64,000 bases of DNA from positions 18,119-82,118 of the forward strand of contig JBJXGE010000097.1 of the NCBI GenBank assembly GCA_046154185.1, in the 5' to 3' direction. The notes under the pieces are model-generated. The model had not been told where the DNA came from, did no database searches, and saw only the letters and a program-made list of their open reading frames with translations. The DNA comes from JBJXGE01 sp046154185. GTDB lineage: Bacteria; Planctomycetota; UBA8108; UBA1146; JAJFFE01. Made by a program: the position numbers and the translations under genes. Shown here in pieces: positions 1-8,193 of this stretch. Each line of letters starts with the position of its first letter. The first letter of the stretch is position 1.

Positions 1-81
1 GCGGGAATGCATCGATTGAATCGTGGGTGCCTCACGCCTGCGAACAAGGCCTTCGCGCCGCCGCGCGGGCTGACAATAATA

Positions 82-109
82 TTGACGCTTTTCGCACGGT
101 TGCTAGAGT
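82..109 (+). promoter_or_regulatory. possible sigma-70-type promoter upstream of the acid-sugar operon
   Basis: A TTGACG box at 82-87 and a TAGAGT box at 104-109 are separated by 16 bases, close to the housekeeping consensus. They lie about 190 bases before the first gene of the block. The rest of 1-295 shows no gene that I can support. The call rests on sequence match only. Confidence 0.35.
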
Positions 110-295
110 GCCGGTCAACCGGAGCGCGTCGTGGCAGTAACTCAGCGTCGAGCACTTTTCCTTGCCCGTGGCTGCTGATGAGAAGACGCGGGTCGCCGAG
201 CAACCATCGTCATCGCGCCGCTCCTCGGGGACCTCTTCCCAAATGGTCTGACCAAATCTTCTTGGTGTTCCGTATTGGCGCGGAGTGGGAGTGGA

Positions 296-1138
296 ATGTC
301 CGAGCAGCGCGCGGGATTGAAGCAACACGACTTATCGGGTCGCACCGCCGTCGTCACCGGAGTCTGCGGAAAACTCGGACCGATCTGGGCCGATGCACTG
401 CTCGCCTGCGGCGCGCGCGTTGCCGGGCTCGACTTGCCGGGTGCGCGGCGGCCGCCCGCCATCGAAGAAGTGCGCGCGCGCCATGACACCGAGCGTTTTC
501 AAATATTCGATGCTGATGTGACAAGTCGCGCGTCGCTCGACCGGGCGGTTGAATCCATCGAAGAGCGTTTCGGCCCGGTCGGAATCCTCATCAATAACGC
601 CGGGATCGATGCGCCGCCGGCGGCGCCGAGTCGCAGCTATCGCCTGGAAGACATTCCAATTGAGATTTGCGACGACATCGTTCGCGTCAATTTGCTCGGG
701 CTGTTTCAAACGACGCAGGCGTTTCTCGGTTCGCTGCGGCGCGCGGCGGCCGGTAAGCGCGGCGCCTCGATCATCAACATCGGTTCGATCTACGGCGTGG
801 TCTCGCCCGATGCGCGCCTTTACGATCACGTCGCGGTGTCGCCGCCGTTTCTGAAACCGCCGATGTACGGCGCGTCCAAAGCGGGCGTCGAAAACTTGAG
901 TCGTTACTTTGCGACGCATCTCGCGGGCGACGGTATCCGCGTCAACACGTTGATACCGGGCGGCGTGCTCGGTACGCAGGACGCCGATTTTCGCCGCAAG
1001 TTTTGCGAGCGCGTACCGCTCGGCCGCATGGCGACGCGCGATGATTTGCTGGGCCCGTTAGTGTTCTTGGCCTCGAACGCGTCGTCTTACGTCACCGGCC
1101 AGAGTCTCATCGTCGACGGGGGACTCACATGTTGGTAA
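296..1138 (+). CDS. SDR-family oxidoreductase, PtmA-like (acid-sugar pathway)
   Basis: This is a short-chain dehydrogenase/reductase of 280 residues, the usual length for the classical family. The Rossmann glycine motif TGVCGKLG lies near residue 23, the NNAG motif near 101, a catalytic serine in NIGSIYG near 163, and the YGASK Tyr/Lys pair near 190. The stretch around SIYGVVSPD and RVNTLIPGG resembles PtmA-type enzymes (flagellin modification protein A) that accompany NeuB and NeuA homologues in nonulosonic acid loci. A TTG codon at 275 is in frame, but I chose the ATG at 296 because a GGAGTGGGAG-type purine tract precedes it directly. The last 10 bases overlap the aldehyde dehydrogenase start, which suggests translational coupling. 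The substrate is not known; a sugar or sugar-nucleotide alcohol is inferred from context. Confidence 0.85.
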   Translation: MSEQRAGLKQHDLSGRTAVVTGVCGKLGPIWADALLACGARVAGLDLPGARRPPAIEEVRARHDTERFQIFDADVTSRASLDRAVESIEERFGPVGILINNAGIDAPPAAPSRSYRLEDIPIEICDDIVRVNLLGLFQTTQAFLGSLRRAAAGKRGASIINIGSIYGVVSPDARLYDHVAVSPPFLKPPMYGASKAGVENLSRYFATHLAGDGIRVNTLIPGGVLGTQDADFRRKFCERVPLGRMATRDDLLGPLVFLASNASSYVTGQSLIVDGGLTCW

Positions 1139-2592
1139 CGCGCATCGCGAACTGGATCGATGGACGCGAGCAGCCGGCGCTGAACGGGCGCACCTTCGAC
1201 AAGAACGATCCCGCGACGGGACGCTTACAGAGTCAACTCGCGCGCTCGGATGCCGAGGATGTCGCGGCGGCGGTCGTCGCGGCGCAACGTGCGTGGCCGG
1301 CCTGGGCAAATGCGACCGCCGTGAAGCGCGGCGAGATCTTGCGCAAAGTCGCGCAGCTCATGGAAGCGCGGCGCGAAGCGCTCGCCAGCATTGTCGCGCG
1401 CGAGACCGGGAAATCGTTCAAGGATGCTTTCGGCGAGACCGGCGCCGCCATCGAGATGGGTTACTTCATGGCGGGCGAAGGCCGGCGCTTTTACGGCCGG
1501 ACAACGACGAGCGCCGTGCCGGGCAAACAAGCGCTGACGTTGCGCCAGCCGATCGGCATCGCCGGGCTGATCATCGCGGCGAATACGCCGGTCGCCAACG
1601 TCGCGTGGAAAGCGTTTCCGGCGCTCATCTGCGGCAACAGCGTGGTCCTGAAAGCCGCCGAAGATACGCCCGAGATCGCGTTGCGCTTTGCGCAAATTTG
1701 CCACGAGGCTGGCGTTCCGCCCGGCGTGTTCAATGTCATCGAAGGGGTCGGCGCCGAGGCCGGCGCCGCGCTCGTCGCGCACCCGGAGGTCGCGCTCATC
1801 AGTTTCACGGGCTCGTGCGCGGTCGGCCGCGCGATCGCGGAAACCGCCGGTCGTGCGCTCAAGAAAGTTTGTCTCGAGCTCGGGGGCAAGAATCCGCTTA
1901 TTGTTTGCGACGACGCCGATCTCGATCGCGCCGTGCCGGCGGCCGTGCAGGCGGCGTTCTCTAACGCGGGGCAGCGCTGCGCCTCCGGGAGTCGTCTCGT
2001 GGTGTTTGATCGCGTCTACGACGAGTTTGTCGCGCGGCTCCTCACGGCAACGCGCGCGTTGCGCATCGGTCCCGCCGACAGCGACGACTTCGGTCCGGTT
2101 ATCAGCGCGCGTCAACTCGAGAACATGCTCAAGGCGGTGCGCGCGGCGGAAGCCGCGGGCGCGAAACTACTCACGGGTGGCGAGCGACTGACGGACGCGC
2201 AGCACGCGGGCGGCTATTACTTGGCGCCGACCGTGCTCGCGGATTCCGATGCGGCGTCGGAGATTTCGCGCACGGAGCTGTTCGGTCCGATCACGACGAT
2301 CTACCGAGTGCGCGGTTACGCCGAAGCGTTGCGCGTCGCGAACGAGTCGCCGTTTGGACTCACGTCGGCGATCTTCACGCAAGACGTCGATCGCGCGCTG
2401 AGTTTCGTGCGCGACAGCCGCGCCGGCGTCGCGGTCGTCAATGGACCGACATTCGGGAGCGAGCCACACTTGCCGTTCGGCGGTTTGCGCGGTTCCGGCA
2501 ACGGCACGCGCGAAGCCGGCAGCGAAGCACTGGACGTGTACTCGGAGCTGAAGACGGTTTACATCCTCACAGACGCGTCGCGGGAGGGATAG
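1129..2592 (+). CDS. NAD(P)-dependent aldehyde dehydrogenase
   Basis: This 487-residue protein is a full-length aldehyde dehydrogenase superfamily member that oxidises an aldehyde to a carboxylate. Visible hallmarks are the cofactor-loop motif FTGSCAVG near residue 225, the general-base glutamate E250 in LELGGK, and the catalytic cysteine C284 in GQRCASG. The PFGG element near the C-terminus is also present. The ATG overlaps the preceding dehydrogenase by 10 bases, and a strong AGGAGG site for the next gene starts across its TAG stop. Aldehyde dehydrogenases are not part of the standard sialic, legionaminic or pseudaminic acid pathways, so its role here is unclear. It could make a uronic or aldonic acid from a sugar aldehyde, together with the SDR. 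Fold assignment is firm; the substrate is unknown. Confidence 0.9.
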   Translation: MLVTRIANWIDGREQPALNGRTFDKNDPATGRLQSQLARSDAEDVAAAVVAAQRAWPAWANATAVKRGEILRKVAQLMEARREALASIVARETGKSFKDAFGETGAAIEMGYFMAGEGRRFYGRTTTSAVPGKQALTLRQPIGIAGLIIAANTPVANVAWKAFPALICGNSVVLKAAEDTPEIALRFAQICHEAGVPPGVFNVIEGVGAEAGAALVAHPEVALISFTGSCAVGRAIAETAGRALKKVCLELGGKNPLIVCDDADLDRAVPAAVQAAFSNAGQRCASGSRLVVFDRVYDEFVARLLTATRALRIGPADSDDFGPVISARQLENMLKAVRAAEAAGAKLLTGGERLTDAQHAGGYYLAPTVLADSDAASEISRTELFGPITTIYRVRGYAEALRVANESPFGLTSAIFTQDVDRALSFVRDSRAGVAVVNGPTFGSEPHLPFGGLRGSGNGTREAGSEALDVYSELKTVYILTDASREG

Positions 2593-2603
2593 GAGGCAAA
2601 AGC

Positions 2604-3659
2604 ATGGCGAGGTCGTTGCGCATCAAGAACACGGTGATCGATGACGGCGAGCCGTGCTACGTGATCGCGGAGATCGGTCACAACCATCAAGGTGAACTCG
2701 AGCAAGCCTTCGAGCTGTTCAAGGCCGCGAAGCAAGCCGGCGCGAGCGCCGCGAAGTTGCAAAAGCGGCACAATCAATCGCTCTTCATGCGGTCGCTCTA
2801 CAACAAACTCTACGAGAATTCAAACAGCTTTGGGCGCACGTACGGCGAGCACCGCGAGCGTCTCGAGTTCGGCCGCAAGGAGTACGAGGCGCTGATTCAA
2901 TACGCGAAGGAGATTGACATCGATTTCTTCGCGACCGCGTTCGATATTCCGAGCGCCGATTTTCTGGCCGAACTCGACATGCCGGCTTACAAGATCGCAT
3001 CTGGTGACATCCGCAACACGCCGCTACTGCGACACGTCGCGAAGATCGGGAAGCCGATGATCGTGAGCACCGGCGCGGCCTCCATGGATGATGTGCGGCG
3101 CGCCTTCGAGACCGTGACGCAGTACAACACCCAGCTCGCGCTGCTTCAGTGCACGGCCGGGTACCCGGCCAAGTTTGAGGAACTCGACCTCAACGTGATC
3201 AAAACTTACCGCGATGCGTTTCCGAACACGGTCGTGGGTTTGAGCGCGCACGATAACGGCATCGCGATGGCGGTCGCCGCCTACGTGCTCGGCGCGCGCG
3301 TGGTCGAGAAGCACTTCACGCTCAATCGAGCGAACAAGGGCACGGATCACGCCTTCAGTCTCGAGCCGCTCGGCATGCAGAAAATGGTGCGCGATCTCAA
3401 GCGCGTGCGCGTCGCGCTCGGCGGCGGGCAGAAACACATCTACGAAAGCGAAGAGCCGGCGCTCGTGAAAATGGGGAAGCAACTCGTCGCCGCTTGCCGG
3501 CTGGAGGAGGGAGCGACGATTCAGCCCCATCACATCGCGATCCGGAGCCCAGGTGGCGAGGGCTTGCAACCCTTTGATCTCGATCGCATTTTGGGAAAGA
3601 AACTCCTGCGGCCGCTCGCGGAAGACACGCCGATTCGCGCCGAACACGTGCAACTTTGA
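2604..3659 (+). CDS. NeuB-family sialic/nonulosonic acid synthase
   Basis: Members of this family condense phosphoenolpyruvate with an aldose (such as ManNAc) to give a nine-carbon or related ulosonic acid. The EIGHNHQG motif lies at residues 23-30, KIASGD near 133, and the GTDHAFSLEP metal/substrate motif near 250. In most NeuB proteins that last motif begins GPDH, so the proline is replaced here. Residues from about 295 to the end form the SAF/antifreeze-like domain usual for NeuB. The length of 351 residues is normal. A perfect AGGAGG at 2591-2596 sits seven bases before the ATG. The next gene, a cytidylyltransferase, starts three bases after the stop. The neighbourhood lacks the 2-epimerase, aminotransferase and acetyltransferase that would identify the sugar; these may lie upstream of the window. 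Confidence 0.9.
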   Translation: MARSLRIKNTVIDDGEPCYVIAEIGHNHQGELEQAFELFKAAKQAGASAAKLQKRHNQSLFMRSLYNKLYENSNSFGRTYGEHRERLEFGRKEYEALIQYAKEIDIDFFATAFDIPSADFLAELDMPAYKIASGDIRNTPLLRHVAKIGKPMIVSTGAASMDDVRRAFETVTQYNTQLALLQCTAGYPAKFEELDLNVIKTYRDAFPNTVVGLSAHDNGIAMAVAAYVLGARVVEKHFTLNRANKGTDHAFSLEPLGMQKMVRDLKRVRVALGGGQKHIYESEEPALVKMGKQLVAACRLEEGATIQPHHIAIRSPGGEGLQPFDLDRILGKKLLRPLAEDTPIRAEHVQL

Positions 3660-3662
3660 GTC

Positions 3663-4439
3663 ATGCGTCATAGCGAGCACTCCGCGCGACCGACCGCCGT
3701 AGCGCTCATACCCGCGCGCGCCGGTTCGAAGCGCGTGCAAAGTAAGAACACTCGACGCCTCGCGGGTCATCCGCTCATCGCGCACACGATTGCGGCGGCG
3801 CAGTCGAGCGGCGTCTTCGCGGCAGTGGTGGTGTCGACCGAGAGCGAAGAGATCGCCGCGATCGCCCGGCACTACGGCGCCGAAGTGCCGTTTCTGCGGC
3901 CGCTAGAATTTGCGGGCGATCGCTCGCCTGACATCGATTGGATCGAGCACACCTTGCGCGCGCTCGCGGTGCGCGGCCGTGAGTTTTCGGTGTTCTCGAT
4001 CTTGCGCCCGACGAGCCCGTTCCGGCGCGCGGAAACGATTCGGCGCGCGTTTGCGGAATTCACGAGTCACGAGGGCATCGACTCGCTGCGAGCGGTCGAG
4101 AAAACCAGTTTGCACCCCGGCAAGATGTGGGTGATTCGCGGCGCGCGGCTGTTGCCGCTGTTGCCGTTTGGTCCGGCGGAACAGCCGTGGCACTCGAGTC
4201 CAACTCAATCGTTGCCGGAAGTGTACGTGCAGAATGCGAGCCTCGAGATCGCGTGGTCGCGCCTCGTGCTCGAGCGACATTCGATCGCGGGCGAGACCAT
4301 CGTTCCTTTCCTGACGGACTCTTGGGAAGGATTCGATATCAACGACCCCGAGGACTTCGCGCGCGCCGAACGCGCCGTCGCCGAATGCCAGGTGGAATGT
4401 GTGCCGATCTTAGCCGCGCCCTTCGCGCCGGCCGAGTAG
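3663..4439 (+). CDS. NeuA-type acylneuraminate cytidylyltransferase
   Basis: This 258-residue protein belongs to the CMP-sialic acid synthetase family, which activates an ulosonic acid with CTP. The N-terminal signature ALIPARAGSKR lies near residues 14-24 and is followed by KNTRRLAGHPL. LRPTSPFR near 115 and the conserved FDINDPEDF near 229 complete the family pattern. The ATG follows the synthase stop by three bases, so the two are probably translated together. It is the last of four tightly packed genes; the transketolase follows after a repeat-rich gap. Some relatives (PtmB) use GTP rather than CTP, so the nucleotide is inferred. Confidence 0.88.
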   Translation: MRHSEHSARPTAVALIPARAGSKRVQSKNTRRLAGHPLIAHTIAAAQSSGVFAAVVVSTESEEIAAIARHYGAEVPFLRPLEFAGDRSPDIDWIEHTLRALAVRGREFSVFSILRPTSPFRRAETIRRAFAEFTSHEGIDSLRAVEKTSLHPGKMWVIRGARLLPLLPFGPAEQPWHSSPTQSLPEVYVQNASLEIAWSRLVLERHSIAGETIVPFLTDSWEGFDINDPEDFARAERAVAECQVECVPILAAPFAPAE

Positions 4440-4898
4440 CACGTCCCCGGGGCTTCGCCCCGGCGCTGATGAATTGCGCCTCTGCGGGGCTTCGGTTGAG
4501 CACGGGCGACATCGCCACGCGCACAAAGCGCATCCCAGTGCGGCGCGCATTCGCACTGTGATAGCGCACAAGATGCCGCGAAGCGCCACGTGACGCGCGC
4601 GAGCGCATAGGCGCGCGGCCGAATGCGAAGAACGCGGGGAGAATTGCGATGACCGCGCACGCGGGGCGACTTCGCACGTACCGAAGCCCCGCAGACGTGC
4701 AATTCATGAGTGCAGCGAGGTCGAACGCGAAATACGCGGAGAGAATTGAGACAACCGCGCGGTGCGACTTCGCGCGTGTCCAACCGAAGCCCCGCAGGGG
4801 CGCGATTCATTAGCCGTTCTGCCAGGAGGGCGAAGCCCTGGGTAACGGAGAAATACCCGCCGCACCCTGAAAGGGTGCGACTCGGGGAGAGGGTTTCG
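4440..4898. repeat. intergenic cluster of REP-like inverted and direct repeats
   Basis: This 459-base gap contains three copies of a motif of about 28-30 bases built around CTGCGGGGCTTCGG. One is on the plus strand at 4469-4498 and two are inverted at 4680-4707 and 4781-4810. The latter two sit at the ends of related direct units (about 4625-4710 and 4730-4812) that share GAGAATTG and GCGACTTCGC segments. A perfect small hairpin, GCACCCT-GAA-AGGGTGC, lies at about 4862-4878 just before the transketolase ribosome site. I see no credible gene. A REP-type transposase is encoded at 39989-40894 in this window and could mobilise such units, but that link is not shown. Confidence 0.6.
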
Positions 4899-6830
4899 AT
4901 GACATCGGCAACCGAACAATTCGTCTTTGCGCCGCGCGCCGAATTCGAGCGCGTGTTGAAACTCTCGTCGAGCGTCGAACGCACGCGCGCGTTCGCGGCG
5001 CTGGCGCGGCTCAACACGCTGTACATGATCAAGAAGGCCGGGTCCGGTCACATCGGCACGAGCTTCAGCTCGCTCGAACTCGTGAGCTGGATTCATCTGG
5101 AAGGTCTGCGGCGGGCGAGCGATCCGACCCAAGGCTTTCACGATGTCTACTTCTCCTCGAAGGGACACGACGCGCCGGCGCTCTATGCCGTGCTGATCGG
5201 AATGGGTCTCCTCGACTTCGACCTCTTGCATCGCCTGCGCCGACTCGGCGGCTTGCCCGGGCACCCGGACGTCGGCACGCCGCATGTCCACGCCAACACC
5301 GGCTCGCTCGGCATGGGCATTTCGAAAGCGCGCGGCCTGATTCTCGCGGACCGGCTCGCCGGCCGCGCGCGACGCGTGTTTGTGCTCACGGGTGATGGCG
5401 AATTGCAAGAAGGGCAGTTCTGGGAGTCGCTCCAGCCGACGAGTAATCGCGGGCTCCATGAACTCACGGTCGTGATCGACCACAACAAGTTGCAATCGGA
5501 TACTTGGGTCGAGCGCGTCAGCGCGCTCGGCGACCTCGAACGCAAACTCGCGAGCTTTGGTTGGCGCGTCACGCGCATCGACGGCCACGATGTGGTCGCG
5601 ATCGGGCGTGTCTTGGGTGCGACCGCGCGGAGCGGCGACGCACCGCACATCGTCATAGCGGACACGAAGAAGGGACACGGCGTGTCGTTCATGTCGTCGG
5701 CGTCGTTCGGCTCCGAAGATAAGTTTTACAAATACCACAGCGGCGCGCCGAGCCACACGGACTACAACGCGGCGGTCAACGAGCTCGTGGACACCTTGCG
5801 CCGCGAGTATGCCGCGCTCCAACTCGATGCGCCACGGCTCGAACGGGCGCCGCTCCCGCCCGCGACCGCACCGAGTACCACGGGGCAGAAGCTCGTCTCC
5901 GCGTACGGTCGAGCGCTCGTCGCCGCGGCGGATCGCGACGCGCGCATTGTCGCGCTCGACGCGGATCTCGTGCTCGACACCGGGCTCACAAATTTCGCGG
6001 CGCGTTTTCCGCAACGCTTCTTCGAGTGCGGCATCGCGGAGATGGATATGGTGTCGCAAGCGGGTGGCATGGCGCGCGCGGGCCTGTTACCCGTCGTGCA
6101 TTCGTTTGCGTGTTTCCTGACGCCGCGCGCGAACGAGCAGATCTACAACAACTCGACCGAGCGCACGAAGATCGTCTACGTCGGTTCGCTCGCGGGGCTC
6201 GTCCCGGGCGGGCCCGGACACTCGCATCAAAGCGTGCGCGACATTTCCGCCATGGGAGCGATGCCGAACATGGTGCTCGTCGAACCGGCGACCGAGGAAC
6301 AGGTCGGCGCAGTCGTCGACTGGTGTCTCAACCGCACCGACTCGAGTAGTTACATTCGACTCGTCAGCATTCCGTGCGAAATACCCTTCACGTCGCCGCC
6401 GGGTCCGCTCGTGTTCGGCCGAGGCGCCGCGATTTGCGCGGGCGACGACGCGGTCCTGTTCAGCTACGGTCCAGTGATGCTGGCGCAGGCTTTTTTGGCG
6501 GCCGAGAAGCTACGTGCGCAAGGTGTCGGCATGCGCGTCGTCAACTTACCGTGGCTCAACGCCGTCGATTCGGAATGGCTTGCCGCGGAAATCGCGCCTT
6601 ATCGCTTCGTGTTCACGCTCGACAATCACTACTTGCAGGGCGGGCAAGGCGAAATGTTGGCGGCAGCGATTGCCGAGCACAACGAACCGACGCGCGCCGC
6701 ACCGAGCGTGCGGCGCTTTGGCCTCCTCGAGATTCCGCGCTGCGGACTGAACGACGAAGTCTTGCGCCACCACGGTCTCGACGCCGACAGCCTTGCGCGC
6801 GCTTGCTTCGCGCACATCCGCTCGGCGTAG
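4899..6830 (+). CDS. single-chain transketolase, probably in the acid-sugar pathway
   Basis: Transketolases use thiamine diphosphate to move two-carbon ketol units between sugars. The 643-residue protein has both halves: an N-terminal TPP domain with GDGE at 165-168 and the matching N196 in DHNK, and a C-terminal pyrimidine-binding domain with the catalytic glutamate E381 in FFECGIAEMDM. The early GSGHIGTS motif matches the family's SGHPG histidine region. An upstream in-frame ATG at 4710 would add 63 residues of repeat-derived sequence. I prefer the ATG at 4899 because GGGGAGAGGG precedes it. Its position after the NeuB/NeuA genes, not with pentose-phosphate genes, suggests a dedicated biosynthetic role. 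A housekeeping role cannot be excluded. Confidence 0.88.
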   Translation: MTSATEQFVFAPRAEFERVLKLSSSVERTRAFAALARLNTLYMIKKAGSGHIGTSFSSLELVSWIHLEGLRRASDPTQGFHDVYFSSKGHDAPALYAVLIGMGLLDFDLLHRLRRLGGLPGHPDVGTPHVHANTGSLGMGISKARGLILADRLAGRARRVFVLTGDGELQEGQFWESLQPTSNRGLHELTVVIDHNKLQSDTWVERVSALGDLERKLASFGWRVTRIDGHDVVAIGRVLGATARSGDAPHIVIADTKKGHGVSFMSSASFGSEDKFYKYHSGAPSHTDYNAAVNELVDTLRREYAALQLDAPRLERAPLPPATAPSTTGQKLVSAYGRALVAAADRDARIVALDADLVLDTGLTNFAARFPQRFFECGIAEMDMVSQAGGMARAGLLPVVHSFACFLTPRANEQIYNNSTERTKIVYVGSLAGLVPGGPGHSHQSVRDISAMGAMPNMVLVEPATEEQVGAVVDWCLNRTDSSSYIRLVSIPCEIPFTSPPGPLVFGRGAAICAGDDAVLFSYGPVMLAQAFLAAEKLRAQGVGMRVVNLPWLNAVDSEWLAAEIAPYRFVFTLDNHYLQGGQGEMLAAAIAEHNEPTRAAPSVRRFGLLEIPRCGLNDEVLRHHGLDADSLARACFAHIRSA

Positions 6831-7344
6831 AAAAAAAAGAATGCCGCGGGAATCCGGCGCTCTCGCGCCATCAACCCGGCGGCATCCGCCTCCAGCACGG
6901 TCCAACTTCCTGCCCGACCAGCAGCACGACACCTGGTTGGAGCGTGTCGCGCGCTGACGCGCAGGAATGTGGAGGAACCGACGCACCTCCGACGACCTCA
7001 GCGTGACCGAGGTACCTCCCGACAAGAGCAGTCCTGGACCGCAGACGCTCCGCAGAAAACGTCCCCGACGCGGAGATGTTTTCTGAGTGCGTACACGGTC
7101 GTTTCTGACGTTTGCGCGTTCGAGCCCAGATCTCGAGAAACTGTCTCGACAAGTCCTGTTTCAAAAAGCCATCGGCGGGGGTTCCGTTTGGCGACTCGTC
7201 GAGTTGAAAAAATTCTAGCGCGCAAGTGCTCGCACGCAACCGTCGAAGTTTGCGACGCACATTTATGGCCGGGGAGACCTTGAGGGATGTTGAGAGCGCG
7301 GAAAGAATGCTGCGTCCGAAGCGCCTCGCACCACTGGCAGGGAA
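6831..7344. other. non-coding gap between transketolase and glycosyltransferase
   Basis: These 514 bases contain no ORF with convincing protein character. Shortly after the transketolase stop there is a loose inverted repeat (ATGCCGC at 6841-6847 against GCGGCAT at about 6881-6887, with an inner GGCGC/GCGCC pair) but no T-run. The glycosyltransferase and ABC genes probably have their own promoter in this gap, though I could not pick a convincing one. Confidence 0.5.
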
Positions 7345-8193
7345 ATGGGGGACGTGACTGACGATTTGACTGTGATAGCCGTCGCGCAAAACGAAGCCTT
7401 TCAAGCGACGGAATGGCTCAAGCACCTGAGCTGGGTGAAACGCATTCTGGTGATCGACACCGGTTCGCGCGATGGTACGGTCGAGCGACTGCGCGCCGGT
7501 GGTGCCGAGGTGATCGAGTATCGACCTGCTGGCGGTCTCATACATGTCGCGAAGAATCACGCGCTCGAGCAAGTCAAAAGCGGTTGGGTCCTCGACCTCG
7601 ATCTCGACGAACGCGTGCCGGACTTGTTGCGTCATGAGATCCTGTCGGTTGTAAACGGCGGAGATCGAGCTCCCGCCCCTGCCGGATTTCAGATTCCGTT
7701 TCGACACTATGTGTTTGGCCGGTGGCTGCGCCACGGCGGTTGGCGCACGAAGCATCTGCGGCTTTATCGCGCGGGCGCGCTCCGCTACGGTGAAGATCGC
7801 GCCCATTCCGCGCCGGTGCTGACGGGGCAGCAAGCGGAGCTACGAAACTTCGTCGTTCACTACGCGCATCCGACGGTGCATGATTTTCTCGTCAAAATGA
7901 ACCGCTACACGTCGCACGATGCGCCGCTCCTCAACGCCACGGGTCGCGGGGGACTCCGCAATCGCGCGCTCTTGCCGGCGCGCCGACGTTCGTGGACGCG
8001 AGCCGCGCTGTCGGTGTTTTGGAATCGCTATATCAAAGCGGCGGGCTTTCGCGATGGGGTGCCCGGTTTCGTCGTCGCCGTGCTGCTCGGCGCGTACGCG
8101 TTCATCGAGCAAGCGAAAGTTTGGGAATTGCGCCGCGTCGAGGCGGGCGCGTCGAGCGATGGCGTCCGCGGACGGGACTTGGCGACGCCATGA
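7345..8193 (+). CDS. glycosyltransferase family 2, WaaE/KdtX-like
   Basis: This 282-residue protein has the GT-A fold signatures of family 2. VIDTGSRDGT near residues 39-48 binds the nucleotide sugar, and LDLDLDERV near 82 supplies the metal-binding acidic cluster. The region HYAHPTVHDFLVKMNRYTS in the second half is typical of the WaaE/KdtX subgroup, which adds hexose to lipopolysaccharide core. A hydrophobic segment near residues 236-253 may contact the membrane. The stop overlaps the ABC exporter start in an ATGA, so the two proteins are probably made together. This supports a role in building a lipid-linked saccharide that the exporter handles. Acceptor and donor are unknown. Confidence 0.85.
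   Translation: MGDVTDDLTVIAVAQNEAFQATEWLKHLSWVKRILVIDTGSRDGTVERLRAGGAEVIEYRPAGGLIHVAKNHALEQVKSGWVLDLDLDERVPDLLRHEILSVVNGGDRAPAPAGFQIPFRHYVFGRWLRHGGWRTKHLRLYRAGALRYGEDRAHSAPVLTGQQAELRNFVVHYAHPTVHDFLVKMNRYTSHDAPLLNATGRGGLRNRALLPARRRSWTRAALSVFWNRYIKAAGFRDGVPGFVVAVLLGAYAFIEQAKVWELRRVEAGASSDGVRGRDLATP

Noticed and set aside
6871..7833. Minus-strand 320-codon ORF across the glycosyltransferase start
   Set aside because: It overlaps a well-supported family-2 glycosyltransferase in antisense, has no family features and no ribosome site; it is a GC-rich shadow frame.
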